Below, piece after piece: positions 1-5,417 of a stretch of DNA of 5,431 bases. The position numbers and the translations under genes are program-made. The notes beneath the pieces were generated by a model, which saw only the letters and a list, made by a program, of their open reading frames with translations, did not search any database and was not told the origin of the DNA. Each line of letters starts with the position of its first letter. Positions within the stretch are counted from its first letter, which is position 1. The stretch comes from Sulfurospirillum sp. UBA6810 (GTDB lineage: Bacteria; Campylobacterota; Campylobacteria; Campylobacterales; Sulfurospirillaceae): NCBI GenBank assembly GCA_002469305.1, contig DKEY01000143.1:270-5700 (forward strand). Direction: 5' to 3'.

Positions 1-47
1 TGCCTTGGATTACTTCTAAAAAAATTATCGATAAAGATAAAAACTAA
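1..47 (+). CDS. ilvC: 3' end of ilvC, ketol-acid reductoisomerase (partial)
   Basis: Only the last 14 complete codons and the stop (TAA 45-47) are inside the window; bases 1-2 are the end of a codon that is probably ATG. They read PWITSKKIIDKDKN. This resembles the C-terminal tail of ketol-acid reductoisomerase as I recall it from Campylobacter and Helicobacter (PWIS..KIVDK.KN). The enzyme makes dihydroxy acids in valine and isoleucine synthesis. The call rests on this short tail plus position, because ilvC lies directly upstream of minD in H. pylori. The fragment is too short for any catalytic residue to be checked. Confidence 0.7.
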   Translation, partial: PWITSKKIIDKDKN

Positions 48-57
48 AAATTCTTAC

Positions 58-83
58 ATGTAGATGGATTTTTCCATCTACAT
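58..83 (+). terminator. Perfect 11-bp hairpin after ilvC; possible terminator
   Basis: Bases 58-68 (ATGTAGATGGA) are the exact reverse complement of 73-83, with a TTTT loop at 69-72. The hairpin starts 10 bases after the ilvC stop and ends 33 bases before the minD start. Position suggests an ilvC terminator. However, the bases after the stem (AATCTTAAAAAT) do not form a U-run, so a classical intrinsic terminator is not fully supported on either strand. It could instead be a leaky attenuator or a 3'-end stabilising structure that lets ilvC transcripts continue into minD. Confidence 0.45.
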
Positions 84-86
84 AAT
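81..86 (+). promoter_or_regulatory. Candidate -10 element for minD
   Basis: CATAAT at 81-86 matches the TATAAT consensus at five of six positions. It would start transcription near base 93, giving a leader of about 24 bases before minD. It overlaps the 3' arm of the preceding hairpin. No good -35 hexamer is visible, which is common for housekeeping promoters in Campylobacterota. This is weak evidence in an AT-rich region. Confidence 0.25.
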
Positions 87-116
87 CTTAAAAATGACAT
101 TAAAGGCTGTTTTCTG

Positions 117-926
117 ATGGGTATAATTATAACTGTAACCTCTGGCAAAGGTGGCGTTGGTAAATCTACAACAACGGCAAATATTGCTGTTGGTTTAGCA
201 AATCTTGGAAAAAAAGTTGTAGCAATAGACTTTGATATAGGTCTTAGAAACTTAGATATGATTTTGGGTTTAGAAAATCGTATAGTTTACGATGTTGTAG
301 ATGTCATGGAAGAGCGATGTAATCTTTCTCAAGCTCTTATCAACGATAAAAAAGCGAAAAATTTATATTTTTTACCTGCAAGCCAAACAAAAGATAAAGA
401 TATCCTCAAAAGAGATAAAGTTCAAGCACTTTTAGAGTCATTAAAAGAGAGCTTTGATATTGTTTTAATTGACTCCCCCGCTGGAATTGAGAGTGGATTT
501 GAACACTCCATATTTTTAGCTGATCGTGCGCTTATCGTATCTACTCCTGATGTAAGTTCAGTGAGAGATGCTGATCGTGTTATCGGTATCATAGATGCAA
601 AAAGTGAAAAAGCTAAAAATGGCGAAGAAGTTGAAAAACATATCATCATAAATCGCATAAAGCCAGAGATGGTAGAAGCTGGTAATATGCTAAGTATTGA
701 TGATGTTTTAAGTATTTTGGCTCTACCTCTCATAGGCGTAGTACCTGATGATGAAAACATTATAAGTTCAACAAATATGGGTGTGCCAATCATCTATAAA
801 GAAAATTCAAAAGCGGCAGAAAGTTACAGAAGAATTTGTAGAAGAGTTCTTGGTGAAGAAATTGAATTTTTAGATATGAAAGCTAAGAAAGGATTTTTCT
901 CATCTATAAAAGGAATTTTTAAATGA
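117..926 (+). CDS. minD: Septum site-determining ATPase MinD
   Basis: MinD is the membrane-cycling ParA/MinD-family ATPase that, with MinE, keeps the division inhibitor away from mid-cell. The 269-residue length is normal for the family. Visible landmarks are the deviant Walker A motif SGKGGVGKST (residues 9-18, signature lysine K11 and P-loop K16), the switch I segment DFDIGLRNLD (38-47, with D40), and the Walker B/switch II segment LIDSPAGIESG starting near 117 (D119). The C-terminal amphipathic membrane-targeting helix is about GFFSSIKGIFK (259-269). The sequence reads very like H. pylori MinD. The ATG at 117 is preceded by AAAGG at 102-106, and the P-loop sits at the usual distance from it. 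The stop overlaps the minE start by 4 bases (ATGA), which implies translational coupling. FlhG/YlxH is a related alternative, but the adjacent minE and the C-terminal helix make MinD secure. Confidence 0.97.
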   Translation: MGIIITVTSGKGGVGKSTTTANIAVGLANLGKKVVAIDFDIGLRNLDMILGLENRIVYDVVDVMEERCNLSQALINDKKAKNLYFLPASQTKDKDILKRDKVQALLESLKESFDIVLIDSPAGIESGFEHSIFLADRALIVSTPDVSSVRDADRVIGIIDAKSEKAKNGEEVEKHIIINRIKPEMVEAGNMLSIDDVLSILALPLIGVVPDDENIISSTNMGVPIIYKENSKAAESYRRICRRVLGEEIEFLDMKAKKGFFSSIKGIFK

Positions 927-1165
927 GTTTAATCGAAAAATTATTTGGTAAGAAAAAAAGTACAGCATCAGTGGCAAAAGATAGACTTACTATCATGCTA
1001 GCTCATGAGAGAGTAAATTGTAAATTACCTTATCTTGATGATTTAAGAAATGACTTGATTGAAGTGATAAAAAAGTACACTTCAGTAGATGATGTAAAGA
1101 TAACTTCTCACAATAATCAAACTATTGATATGCTTGAAGTTGAGATTATTTTAGGAAAGAAATAA
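923..1165 (+). CDS. minE: Cell division topological specificity factor MinE
   Basis: MinE stimulates the MinD ATPase and drives the Min oscillation or gradient. The 80-residue protein has all expected parts. The N-terminal amphipathic membrane-targeting stretch is SLIEKLFGKKK (2-12). The MinD-contact helix is AKDRLTIMLAHER (18-30, with R21 and L22 aligning to the contact helix of E. coli MinE). The C-terminal dimerisation domain (about 32-78) ends in the LEVEIIL strand. It lacks the short acidic tail of the 88-residue E. coli protein, as the H. pylori version does. The ATG at 923 overlaps the minD stop and has AAAAGGA at 908-914 as ribosome-binding site. Pairing with minD makes the call firm. 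Confidence 0.96.
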   Translation: MSLIEKLFGKKKSTASVAKDRLTIMLAHERVNCKLPYLDDLRNDLIEVIKKYTSVDDVKITSHNNQTIDMLEVEIILGKK

Positions 1166-1169
1166 TCTC
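1142..1169 (+). promoter_or_regulatory. Perfect 10-bp hairpin across the minE stop, before the deacetylase gene
   Basis: GAGATTATTT at 1142-1151 is exactly the reverse complement of AAATAATCTC at 1160-1169. The 8-base loop, TAGGAAAG (1152-1159), carries an SD-like AGGA. The minE stop (1163-1165) lies in the 3' arm, and the next gene's ATG is 4 bases after the stem. No U-run follows, so a terminator is unlikely. An mRNA structure affecting translation or processing of the downstream gene is an inference. Only 3 of the 10 pairs are G-C, so stability is modest. Confidence 0.5.
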
Positions 1170-1173
1170 TTAA

Positions 1174-2250
1174 ATGTTAAAAAAAAGAAAGAGTACACAC
1201 TCAAAAACACCTAAAAATGTAAATCAAAATAGCTTTTTATCTAAAAAGAAATTAGCTATAACTATCTTAATTTTTATTGTTCCAATTCTTATAGTTTTTG
1301 CTACAAAGTATTTAGATGCTATAAAAGTCAAAGAAGAGACAAATCAAATTGATAAATCAACAGAATTTTTGATGGATAAAATGAAAAAAATGTTAGATGA
1401 TGAAAAAAATCGTTTGACATCTATACCAAAAGCACTTGAAGAACAAGAGAAACAGAAATTTCAAAAACTTCCACCAGTTACTACAAAAGAAGAAGTGAAA
1501 GAAAAAGAACAAGAGCATTTTTCTGAAATAAATGATTATAAAAATAGTTTGGATAAAGAGAAAAAAGAGAAAGTAGAAATTGTAGAAAAAAAAGTATATA
1601 TACCAAAAGGAAAGCCAAAGTTGGCGATAATCATAGATGATGTTGCCTATGAGCATCAAACAAAATTGATTAAGAAAATACCTTTTAAAGTTACACCAAG
1701 CTTTTTTCCTCCAACACCTAGACATCCAGATACTGTAAGCTTAGCAAAAGAGTTTAAATTTGCGATGGTTCATCTCCCTATGGAAGCACTAAGTTATACC
1801 AGACCAGAGCCTAACACTCTGAATGTTGGAGATTCTCATGAAGTTATACAAGAGAGGATAAAAAACATTAAAGCATGGTTTCCCAATATAAACTACTACA
1901 ATAATCATACAGGGAGTAAATATACGGCAGATTTTGCATCTATGGATAAACTCATATTTGTATTAAAAAGTGAAAATATCACTTTTGTAGATAGCAGAAC
2001 AACAGCGCAGACACAAGTTGGAAAAGTATTTCAAAAACACAATCTCAACTTACTTTCAAGAGATGTTTTTTTAGATAATGATATGGATAAAAATGCTATC
2101 AAAGAGCAGTTGAAAAAAGCTATTAGTTTTGCAAAAAAGCATGGTATGGCGATAGCTATTGGACATCCACATGTAAATACTTTAGAAGTGCTTAGAAATT
2201 CTAAAAGCCTTTTAAAAGATATCGATGTTGTTTATGTAAAAGATTTGTAG
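1174..2250 (+). CDS. Membrane-anchored divergent polysaccharide deacetylase (YibQ/DUF610 family)
   Basis: This 358-residue protein has three parts: a basic N-terminus (1-26); a single hydrophobic segment (about 27-44), probably an uncleaved anchor; and a Lys/Glu-rich, coiled-coil-like linker (about 50-145) leading to a C-terminal deacetylase-like domain (148-358). Family landmarks are IIIDDV (152-157, D155/D156), HLPMEA (200-205), NNHTGS (243-248), FVDSRTT (271-277), RDVFLDN (296-302) and AIGHPH (328-333). These match the divergent polysaccharide deacetylase family, which has a carbohydrate-esterase-4-like fold. Its substrate is not established, so envelope glycan is only a guess. The start is fixed: a TAA at 1171-1173 lies directly upstream in frame, and the next in-frame ATG falls after the anchor. 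No SD lies at normal spacing; the nearest AGGA (1153-1156) is in a hairpin loop. The gene follows minE by 8 bases and precedes dprA by 1. Confidence 0.88.
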   Translation: MLKKRKSTHSKTPKNVNQNSFLSKKKLAITILIFIVPILIVFATKYLDAIKVKEETNQIDKSTEFLMDKMKKMLDDEKNRLTSIPKALEEQEKQKFQKLPPVTTKEEVKEKEQEHFSEINDYKNSLDKEKKEKVEIVEKKVYIPKGKPKLAIIIDDVAYEHQTKLIKKIPFKVTPSFFPPTPRHPDTVSLAKEFKFAMVHLPMEALSYTRPEPNTLNVGDSHEVIQERIKNIKAWFPNINYYNNHTGSKYTADFASMDKLIFVLKSENITFVDSRTTAQTQVGKVFQKHNLNLLSRDVFLDNDMDKNAIKEQLKKAISFAKKHGMAIAIGHPHVNTLEVLRNSKSLLKDIDVVYVKDL

Positions 2251-2251
2251 G

Positions 2252-3025
2252 ATGATTAAAGAGCTTAAGTTTCATATCTCCGAACTTGACTCTATGAAAA
2301 AATATCCAAGCAAACTTTTTTATAATGGAAATTTAGAATTACTAAAAAAACAAAAAATTTCTATCGTTGGAACCAGAAGACCTTCTTTATACACAAAACA
2401 GTACAGTGCATATCTTTCAAGAGAACTTTCAAAGCAAGGCATTTGTATAGTCAGCGGTGGTGCTATGGGTGTTGATGCCATAGCTCATAAAAATGCAAAA
2501 GAAGAAAATACAATCGCAGTTATGGCAAATGGTCTTGATATTAGATATCCCCAAGTAAATAAATCTCTTATAGAATCTATCGAAAAAAATGGACTTGTAC
2601 TGAGTCAATTTGAAGCAGGATTTAGGGCAACTCCTTGGAGTTTTGTCGTAAGAAATGAGTTAGTAGTAGCATTGGGCGATATTTTAATAGTCACAGAAGC
2701 AGATATAAAAAGTGGTTCTATGCGTAGTGTGGAGTTTGCATTGGAGATGCAAAAACCTATTTATGTTCTTCCACACAGAATAGGAGAAAGTGAGGGAACA
2801 AATTATCTTATCAAAAATAATTTGGCAAAAGTAATTTTTGATATGGATGCTTTTGTAGCATCCTTTGGACTAAGTAAAGAGAAGCCAAAAGATGAATTAT
2901 TAGAATTTTGCAAAAAAAATCCCACTCTTGCTGCCGCACTTTATGCTTTTGGTGATAAAGTGTATGAATATGAGTTAAAAGGCTACATTGACGTTAAAAA
3001 TAACATTATAACCATCCTTAGATGA
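2252..3025 (+). CDS. dprA: DNA-processing protein DprA (Smf), natural transformation
   Basis: DprA binds incoming single-stranded DNA in the cytoplasm and loads RecA on it during natural transformation. The 257-residue protein is the short epsilonproteobacterial form (H. pylori DprA is about 266), without the N-terminal SAM-like domain of many homologues. The Rossmann-like DprA/LOG domain shows VGTRRPS (39-45), VSGGAMGVDAIAH (67-79), SFVVRNELV (130-138) and KSGSMRSVEFA (153-163). The tail from about 212 (DELLEFCKKNPT, then KVYEYELKGYI) matches the small winged-helix-like C-terminal domain seen in H. pylori. The ATG at 2252 is one base after the upstream stop. The SD is poor (AAAAGA at 2238-2243), so coupling to the upstream gene is likely. 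No intrinsic terminator is evident after the gene. Confidence 0.95.
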   Translation: MIKELKFHISELDSMKKYPSKLFYNGNLELLKKQKISIVGTRRPSLYTKQYSAYLSRELSKQGICIVSGGAMGVDAIAHKNAKEENTIAVMANGLDIRYPQVNKSLIESIEKNGLVLSQFEAGFRATPWSFVVRNELVVALGDILIVTEADIKSGSMRSVEFALEMQKPIYVLPHRIGESEGTNYLIKNNLAKVIFDMDAFVASFGLSKEKPKDELLEFCKKNPTLAAALYAFGDKVYEYELKGYIDVKNNIITILR

Positions 3026-3036
3026 ATTACTTTTAA

Positions 3037-3073
3037 GTTTCTCTTAACATATAAGTGATATTGTTTAAGAAAC
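3037..3073 (+). promoter_or_regulatory. Promoter/operator candidate upstream of the chemoreceptor gene
   Basis: The 64-base gap between dprA and the chemoreceptor holds a -10-like TATAAG (3050-3055) and a second AT-rich candidate, TGATAT (3056-3061). These are flanked by an imperfect inverted repeat: GTTTCT at 3037-3042 pairs with AGAAAC at 3068-3073, and TAA at 3045-3047 can pair with TTA at 3065-3067. No convincing -35 box is present. A separate promoter here is plausible because the downstream gene looks like an independent unit, but the bases alone do not prove it. Confidence 0.3.
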
Positions 3074-3076
3074 AAG

Positions 3077-3084
3077 TAAGGAGG
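3077..3084 (+). promoter_or_regulatory. Strong ribosome-binding site that sets the chemoreceptor start
   Basis: TAAGGAGG at 3077-3084 is a near-perfect Shine-Dalgarno, the strongest in the window. It is 5 bases from the ATG at 3090 but only 2 from the in-frame GTG at 3087, so ATG 3090 is the likely start. Confidence 0.85.
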
Positions 3085-3089
3085 TTGTG

Positions 3090-4958
3090 ATGAGTTTTAA
3101 AAATAAAATAGCGATTTCCACATCTATTATCATTTTGATTGGTCTGTTCTCTTTTGGTCTTTTTAGTTATATGGATACCAAAAGCAGTAGTGTCACCCAA
3201 GTAGAATCTTCCCTTAATTTAAAAGCAAAAAGTTTAACTCAGTACATTGATTTATGGCTTGTAAACAAAAAAACTCAAGTAGCAATAGCAGCAGAAGAGT
3301 TGTGGTATGTTGAAGATTCATATGAGGGCGAGATTATACCAAAACTAGCTTGGTATGCAAAAAAGATATCAGCCTTAGATAACTATATCGGATTTGAAGA
3401 TGGCAGAATGATTTTAGGTTCAGCTAGTAAACTACCTGATGATTATGATCCAAGAGTTAGACCGTGGTATAAACAAGCAAAAGAGGAGAAAAAAGTTGGT
3501 ATAACAAATGCCTATAAAGATGCAACCACAGGTAAAATGATAGTTTCTATTATGTCTCCAATTTTAAATAAAGAAGGAAAATTTATAGGAGTATATGGCA
3601 TAGATTTAACTTTAGATGATTTATCAAAAGTCATTAGTGAAACAAAATTTGATGGGGGATACGCTATCTTATATGATACGGAGGGCAGTATAGTTGCGCA
3701 TCCAAATAAAGAAGTATTGGGAACAAAATCAACTATAGCACAAAAGTTTGAAAATCGAGAAAATGGACTTATAGAGTATGATTATAAAGGCATGGATAAG
3801 TTTTTAGCATTTTATAGAACAAAAGAAGCAGGTTGGATTACAGCTATCTCTTTTGACAAAAAAGTCGCATATAGTTTTTTACAAAGACAAGCGATAGGAT
3901 TATTGATTTTAGGAAGTATCATTTTAGGACTCACTTTGGTTCTCATAGTATTTGGCATAAAAATACTTATGAAACCACTTGATGAGTTAAATGAGTTGGC
4001 AAAAGCGATGGGAAGTTCCGAAGCAGATTTAAGGCAACGCTTAGAGGTAAAAAGGGATGATGAATTTGGGGAAGTTTCATCAAATATAAATAAATTTATA
4101 GATAAGTTGCATGAGATAGTAAAAGCCTCAAAGCAAATAAGCATAGAAAACTCTGCTATATCAGAAGAGCTATCAAAAACAGCTTCAGCTGTTGGTAGAA
4201 ATGTTGAGAAAGAAGCGAGTATCGTTTCAACTACAAGAGAAAAAGGACTAGCCTTAAGTACATATTTAGATGAGTCTGTTGAGAAGGCAAAAGTCTCTCA
4301 AAAGGAACTTGAAAATACTTACTCTAGCGTTAATGATATGAAAAATAAAGTTGAAGAGTTAGAGAACACTATGCAAAGCACTTCTGCAAAAGAGCAAAAT
4401 CTCTCAGACAAGCTCAATAGAGTAAGCCAAAATGCAAATGAAGTAAAAGAAGTTCTTAATATCATAAGAGATATAGCAGACCAGACAAACTTACTTGCTC
4501 TTAATGCTGCTATAGAAGCAGCAAGGGCTGGCGAGCATGGAAGGGGATTTGCTGTTGTAGCAGATGAGGTAAGACAGCTAGCAGAGAGAACACAAAAAAG
4601 TTTGGTTGAGATAGATTCTACTATCAATATAGTTGTTCAATCTATCATGGAAGCCAATACTGAAATTTCTCAAAATGCAAAAGATGTTCATGCTTTGGCA
4701 GGTGTTTCAGCAAAACTTCAAGCTCAAATGCTAGAAGTTTCTCAAGTTATCAACAAAACAATTTCAGATGCTAGTAAAACTGTCGATGACTTTGCAGATA
4801 CTTCAAAAAAAGTACAATCAATAGTTGGTGAAATTGATGAAGTAAGTAATATCTCTTTGAGCAATGTGGAAAGTGTTGACAATGTCTCCGTTGCATCAGA
4901 CCACTTGCACTCGATGACAGAAAAGCTCAATAATGAGTTAGGTAAATTCAAATCTTAA
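3090..4958 (+). CDS. Methyl-accepting chemotaxis protein with dCache sensor, probably for amino acids
   Basis: This 622-residue transmembrane chemoreceptor signals through CheW/CheA to the flagellar motor. It has TM1 at about 7-27, a periplasmic double-Cache (dCache_1) domain at about 30-265, TM2 at about 268-290, and a HAMP domain at about 291-345 ending in DDEFGEV. A long cytoplasmic coiled coil follows. Its conserved hairpin tip lies at about 461-500 and includes IADQTNLLALNAAIEAARAG and the GRGFAVVADEVRQLAERT run. The membrane-distal Cache module carries Y119, R124, W126, Y127, Y142, D144 and D172. This spacing fits the amino-acid-binding motif of dCache receptors such as PctA (YxxxxRxWY, then Y.D, then D). 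The C-terminus (LGKFKS) has no CheR/CheB-tethering pentapeptide. It has its own strong SD upstream and a terminator downstream. Receptor identity is certain; amino-acid ligand specificity is inferred from the motif. Confidence 0.95.
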   Translation: MSFKNKIAISTSIIILIGLFSFGLFSYMDTKSSSVTQVESSLNLKAKSLTQYIDLWLVNKKTQVAIAAEELWYVEDSYEGEIIPKLAWYAKKISALDNYIGFEDGRMILGSASKLPDDYDPRVRPWYKQAKEEKKVGITNAYKDATTGKMIVSIMSPILNKEGKFIGVYGIDLTLDDLSKVISETKFDGGYAILYDTEGSIVAHPNKEVLGTKSTIAQKFENRENGLIEYDYKGMDKFLAFYRTKEAGWITAISFDKKVAYSFLQRQAIGLLILGSIILGLTLVLIVFGIKILMKPLDELNELAKAMGSSEADLRQRLEVKRDDEFGEVSSNINKFIDKLHEIVKASKQISIENSAISEELSKTASAVGRNVEKEASIVSTTREKGLALSTYLDESVEKAKVSQKELENTYSSVNDMKNKVEELENTMQSTSAKEQNLSDKLNRVSQNANEVKEVLNIIRDIADQTNLLALNAAIEAARAGEHGRGFAVVADEVRQLAERTQKSLVEIDSTINIVVQSIMEANTEISQNAKDVHALAGVSAKLQAQMLEVSQVINKTISDASKTVDDFADTSKKVQSIVGEIDEVSNISLSNVESVDNVSVASDHLHSMTEKLNNELGKFKS

Positions 4959-4961
4959 ATC

Positions 4962-4994
4962 TTTAGGAGAACAAACAAGCTCTCCTAAACTTTT
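4962..4994 (+). terminator. Rho-independent terminator of the chemoreceptor gene
   Basis: TTTAGGAGA at 4962-4970 pairs perfectly with TCTCCTAAA at 4981-4989 across a 10-base loop. CTTTT (4990-4994) follows as a short U-tract. The hairpin begins 3 bases after the chemoreceptor stop. Polarity and position fit + strand termination. Confidence 0.75.
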
Positions 4995-4998
4995 AACT

Positions 4999-5007
4999 TG
5001 ATATAAT
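4999..5007 (+). promoter_or_regulatory. Extended -10 promoter of ruvX
   Basis: TGATATAAT at 4999-5007 contains a perfect TATAAT hexamer (5002-5007) with the TGn extension at 4999-5001. Initiation 6-8 bases downstream of the hexamer would fall at 5013-5015, on the ruvX ATG itself. The -35 position (about 4979-4984, GCTCTC) is a poor match and lies at the loop/3'-arm boundary of the preceding terminator. An extended -10 makes a -35 box less necessary. Confidence 0.7.
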
Positions 5008-5012
5008 TGCTT

Positions 5013-5417
5013 ATGAAAAAAATAGCTTCAATAGATGTTGGTCTAAAACGTATCGGTACAGCTCTTTGCCTCAATGCAGATATAGTCACCCCTCAAGATG
5101 CAATACTACGTAAAAATAGAAATCAAGCTTCCCATGATATTAGTAAATTTTTAAAAGATTGGGAGATAGATATTTTGGTCGTTGGACTTCCAAAAGGTGG
5201 CTCAAGTGAAGAAGAGATGCAAAGAAGGATAGAACACTTTGTATCTCTTTTAGATTTTGATAAAGAGGTAGTTTATATTGATGAGTATGGCTCAAGTATG
5301 GAAGCAAAAGAGATGATGCAAGGAGTAACTAAGCAAAAAAGAGATGGAAAAGTGGACTCACTTGCAGCAAAAATCATACTTGAGAGATACCTTTTTTCAC
5401 TTAAAAAGGGACTGTAA
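5013..5417 (+). CDS. ruvX: RuvX/YqgF family pre-16S rRNA nuclease
   Basis: This 134-residue RNase H-fold protein belongs to the YqgF family. The family was first proposed to be Holliday-junction resolvases and later tied to maturation of the 16S rRNA 5' end. Motifs are IDVGLKRIG (7-15, acidic D8), VVGLPKGG (about 54-61), DEYGSS (90-95, acidic E91) and KVDSLAAKIILERYL (113-127, acidic D115). D8, E91 and D115 are the expected metal-binding acids. Many homologues have DER where this protein has DEY. Length and sequence closely resemble H. pylori RuvX, which also lies downstream of dprA. ATG 5013 is chosen over the in-frame TTG at 5007, because TTG overlaps the -10 hexamer and D8 is then at the usual distance. 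No Shine-Dalgarno precedes either codon, which suits a leaderless transcript. Confidence 0.93.
   Translation: MKKIASIDVGLKRIGTALCLNADIVTPQDAILRKNRNQASHDISKFLKDWEIDILVVGLPKGGSSEEEMQRRIEHFVSLLDFDKEVVYIDEYGSSMEAKEMMQGVTKQKRDGKVDSLAAKIILERYLFSLKKGL

Noticed and set aside
422..793. Open reading frame on the - strand inside minD
   Set aside because: It is antisense to a firmly identified gene, has no recognisable domain, and has the low-complexity Ser/Ile composition typical of shadow frames.
1179..1593. A8 tracts at 1179-1186 and 1586-1593 in the deacetylase gene as phase-variation sites
   Set aside because: Eight-base A runs are expected in AT-rich, Lys-rich coding DNA; phase-variable tracts in this phylum are usually longer and G/C, and the frame is intact.
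1393..1725. - strand open frame rich in Phe and Leu opposite the deacetylase gene
   Set aside because: The apparent hydrophobic protein is the complement of the Lys/Glu-rich linker (AAA/GAA read as TTT/TTC), not a membrane protein gene.
3034..3061. Sigma-28 (flagellar) promoter upstream of the chemoreceptor
   Set aside because: TAAG (3034-3037) and TGATAT (3056-3061) resemble the two boxes, but the 18-base spacing is longer than the usual 15-16 and both boxes are imperfect.
3087..3089. GTG as alternative start of the chemoreceptor
   Set aside because: It would be only 2 bases from the Shine-Dalgarno; the next codon, ATG 3090, has the proper spacing.
3812..4951. Three - strand open frames opposite the chemoreceptor gene
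   Set aside because: All lie within the coding frame of a clear chemoreceptor, share no family features, and show no ribosome-binding sites that I could support.
5007..5009. TTG as alternative start of ruvX
   Set aside because: It overlaps the last base of the TATAAT hexamer, so it would precede the transcription start, and it lacks any SD.
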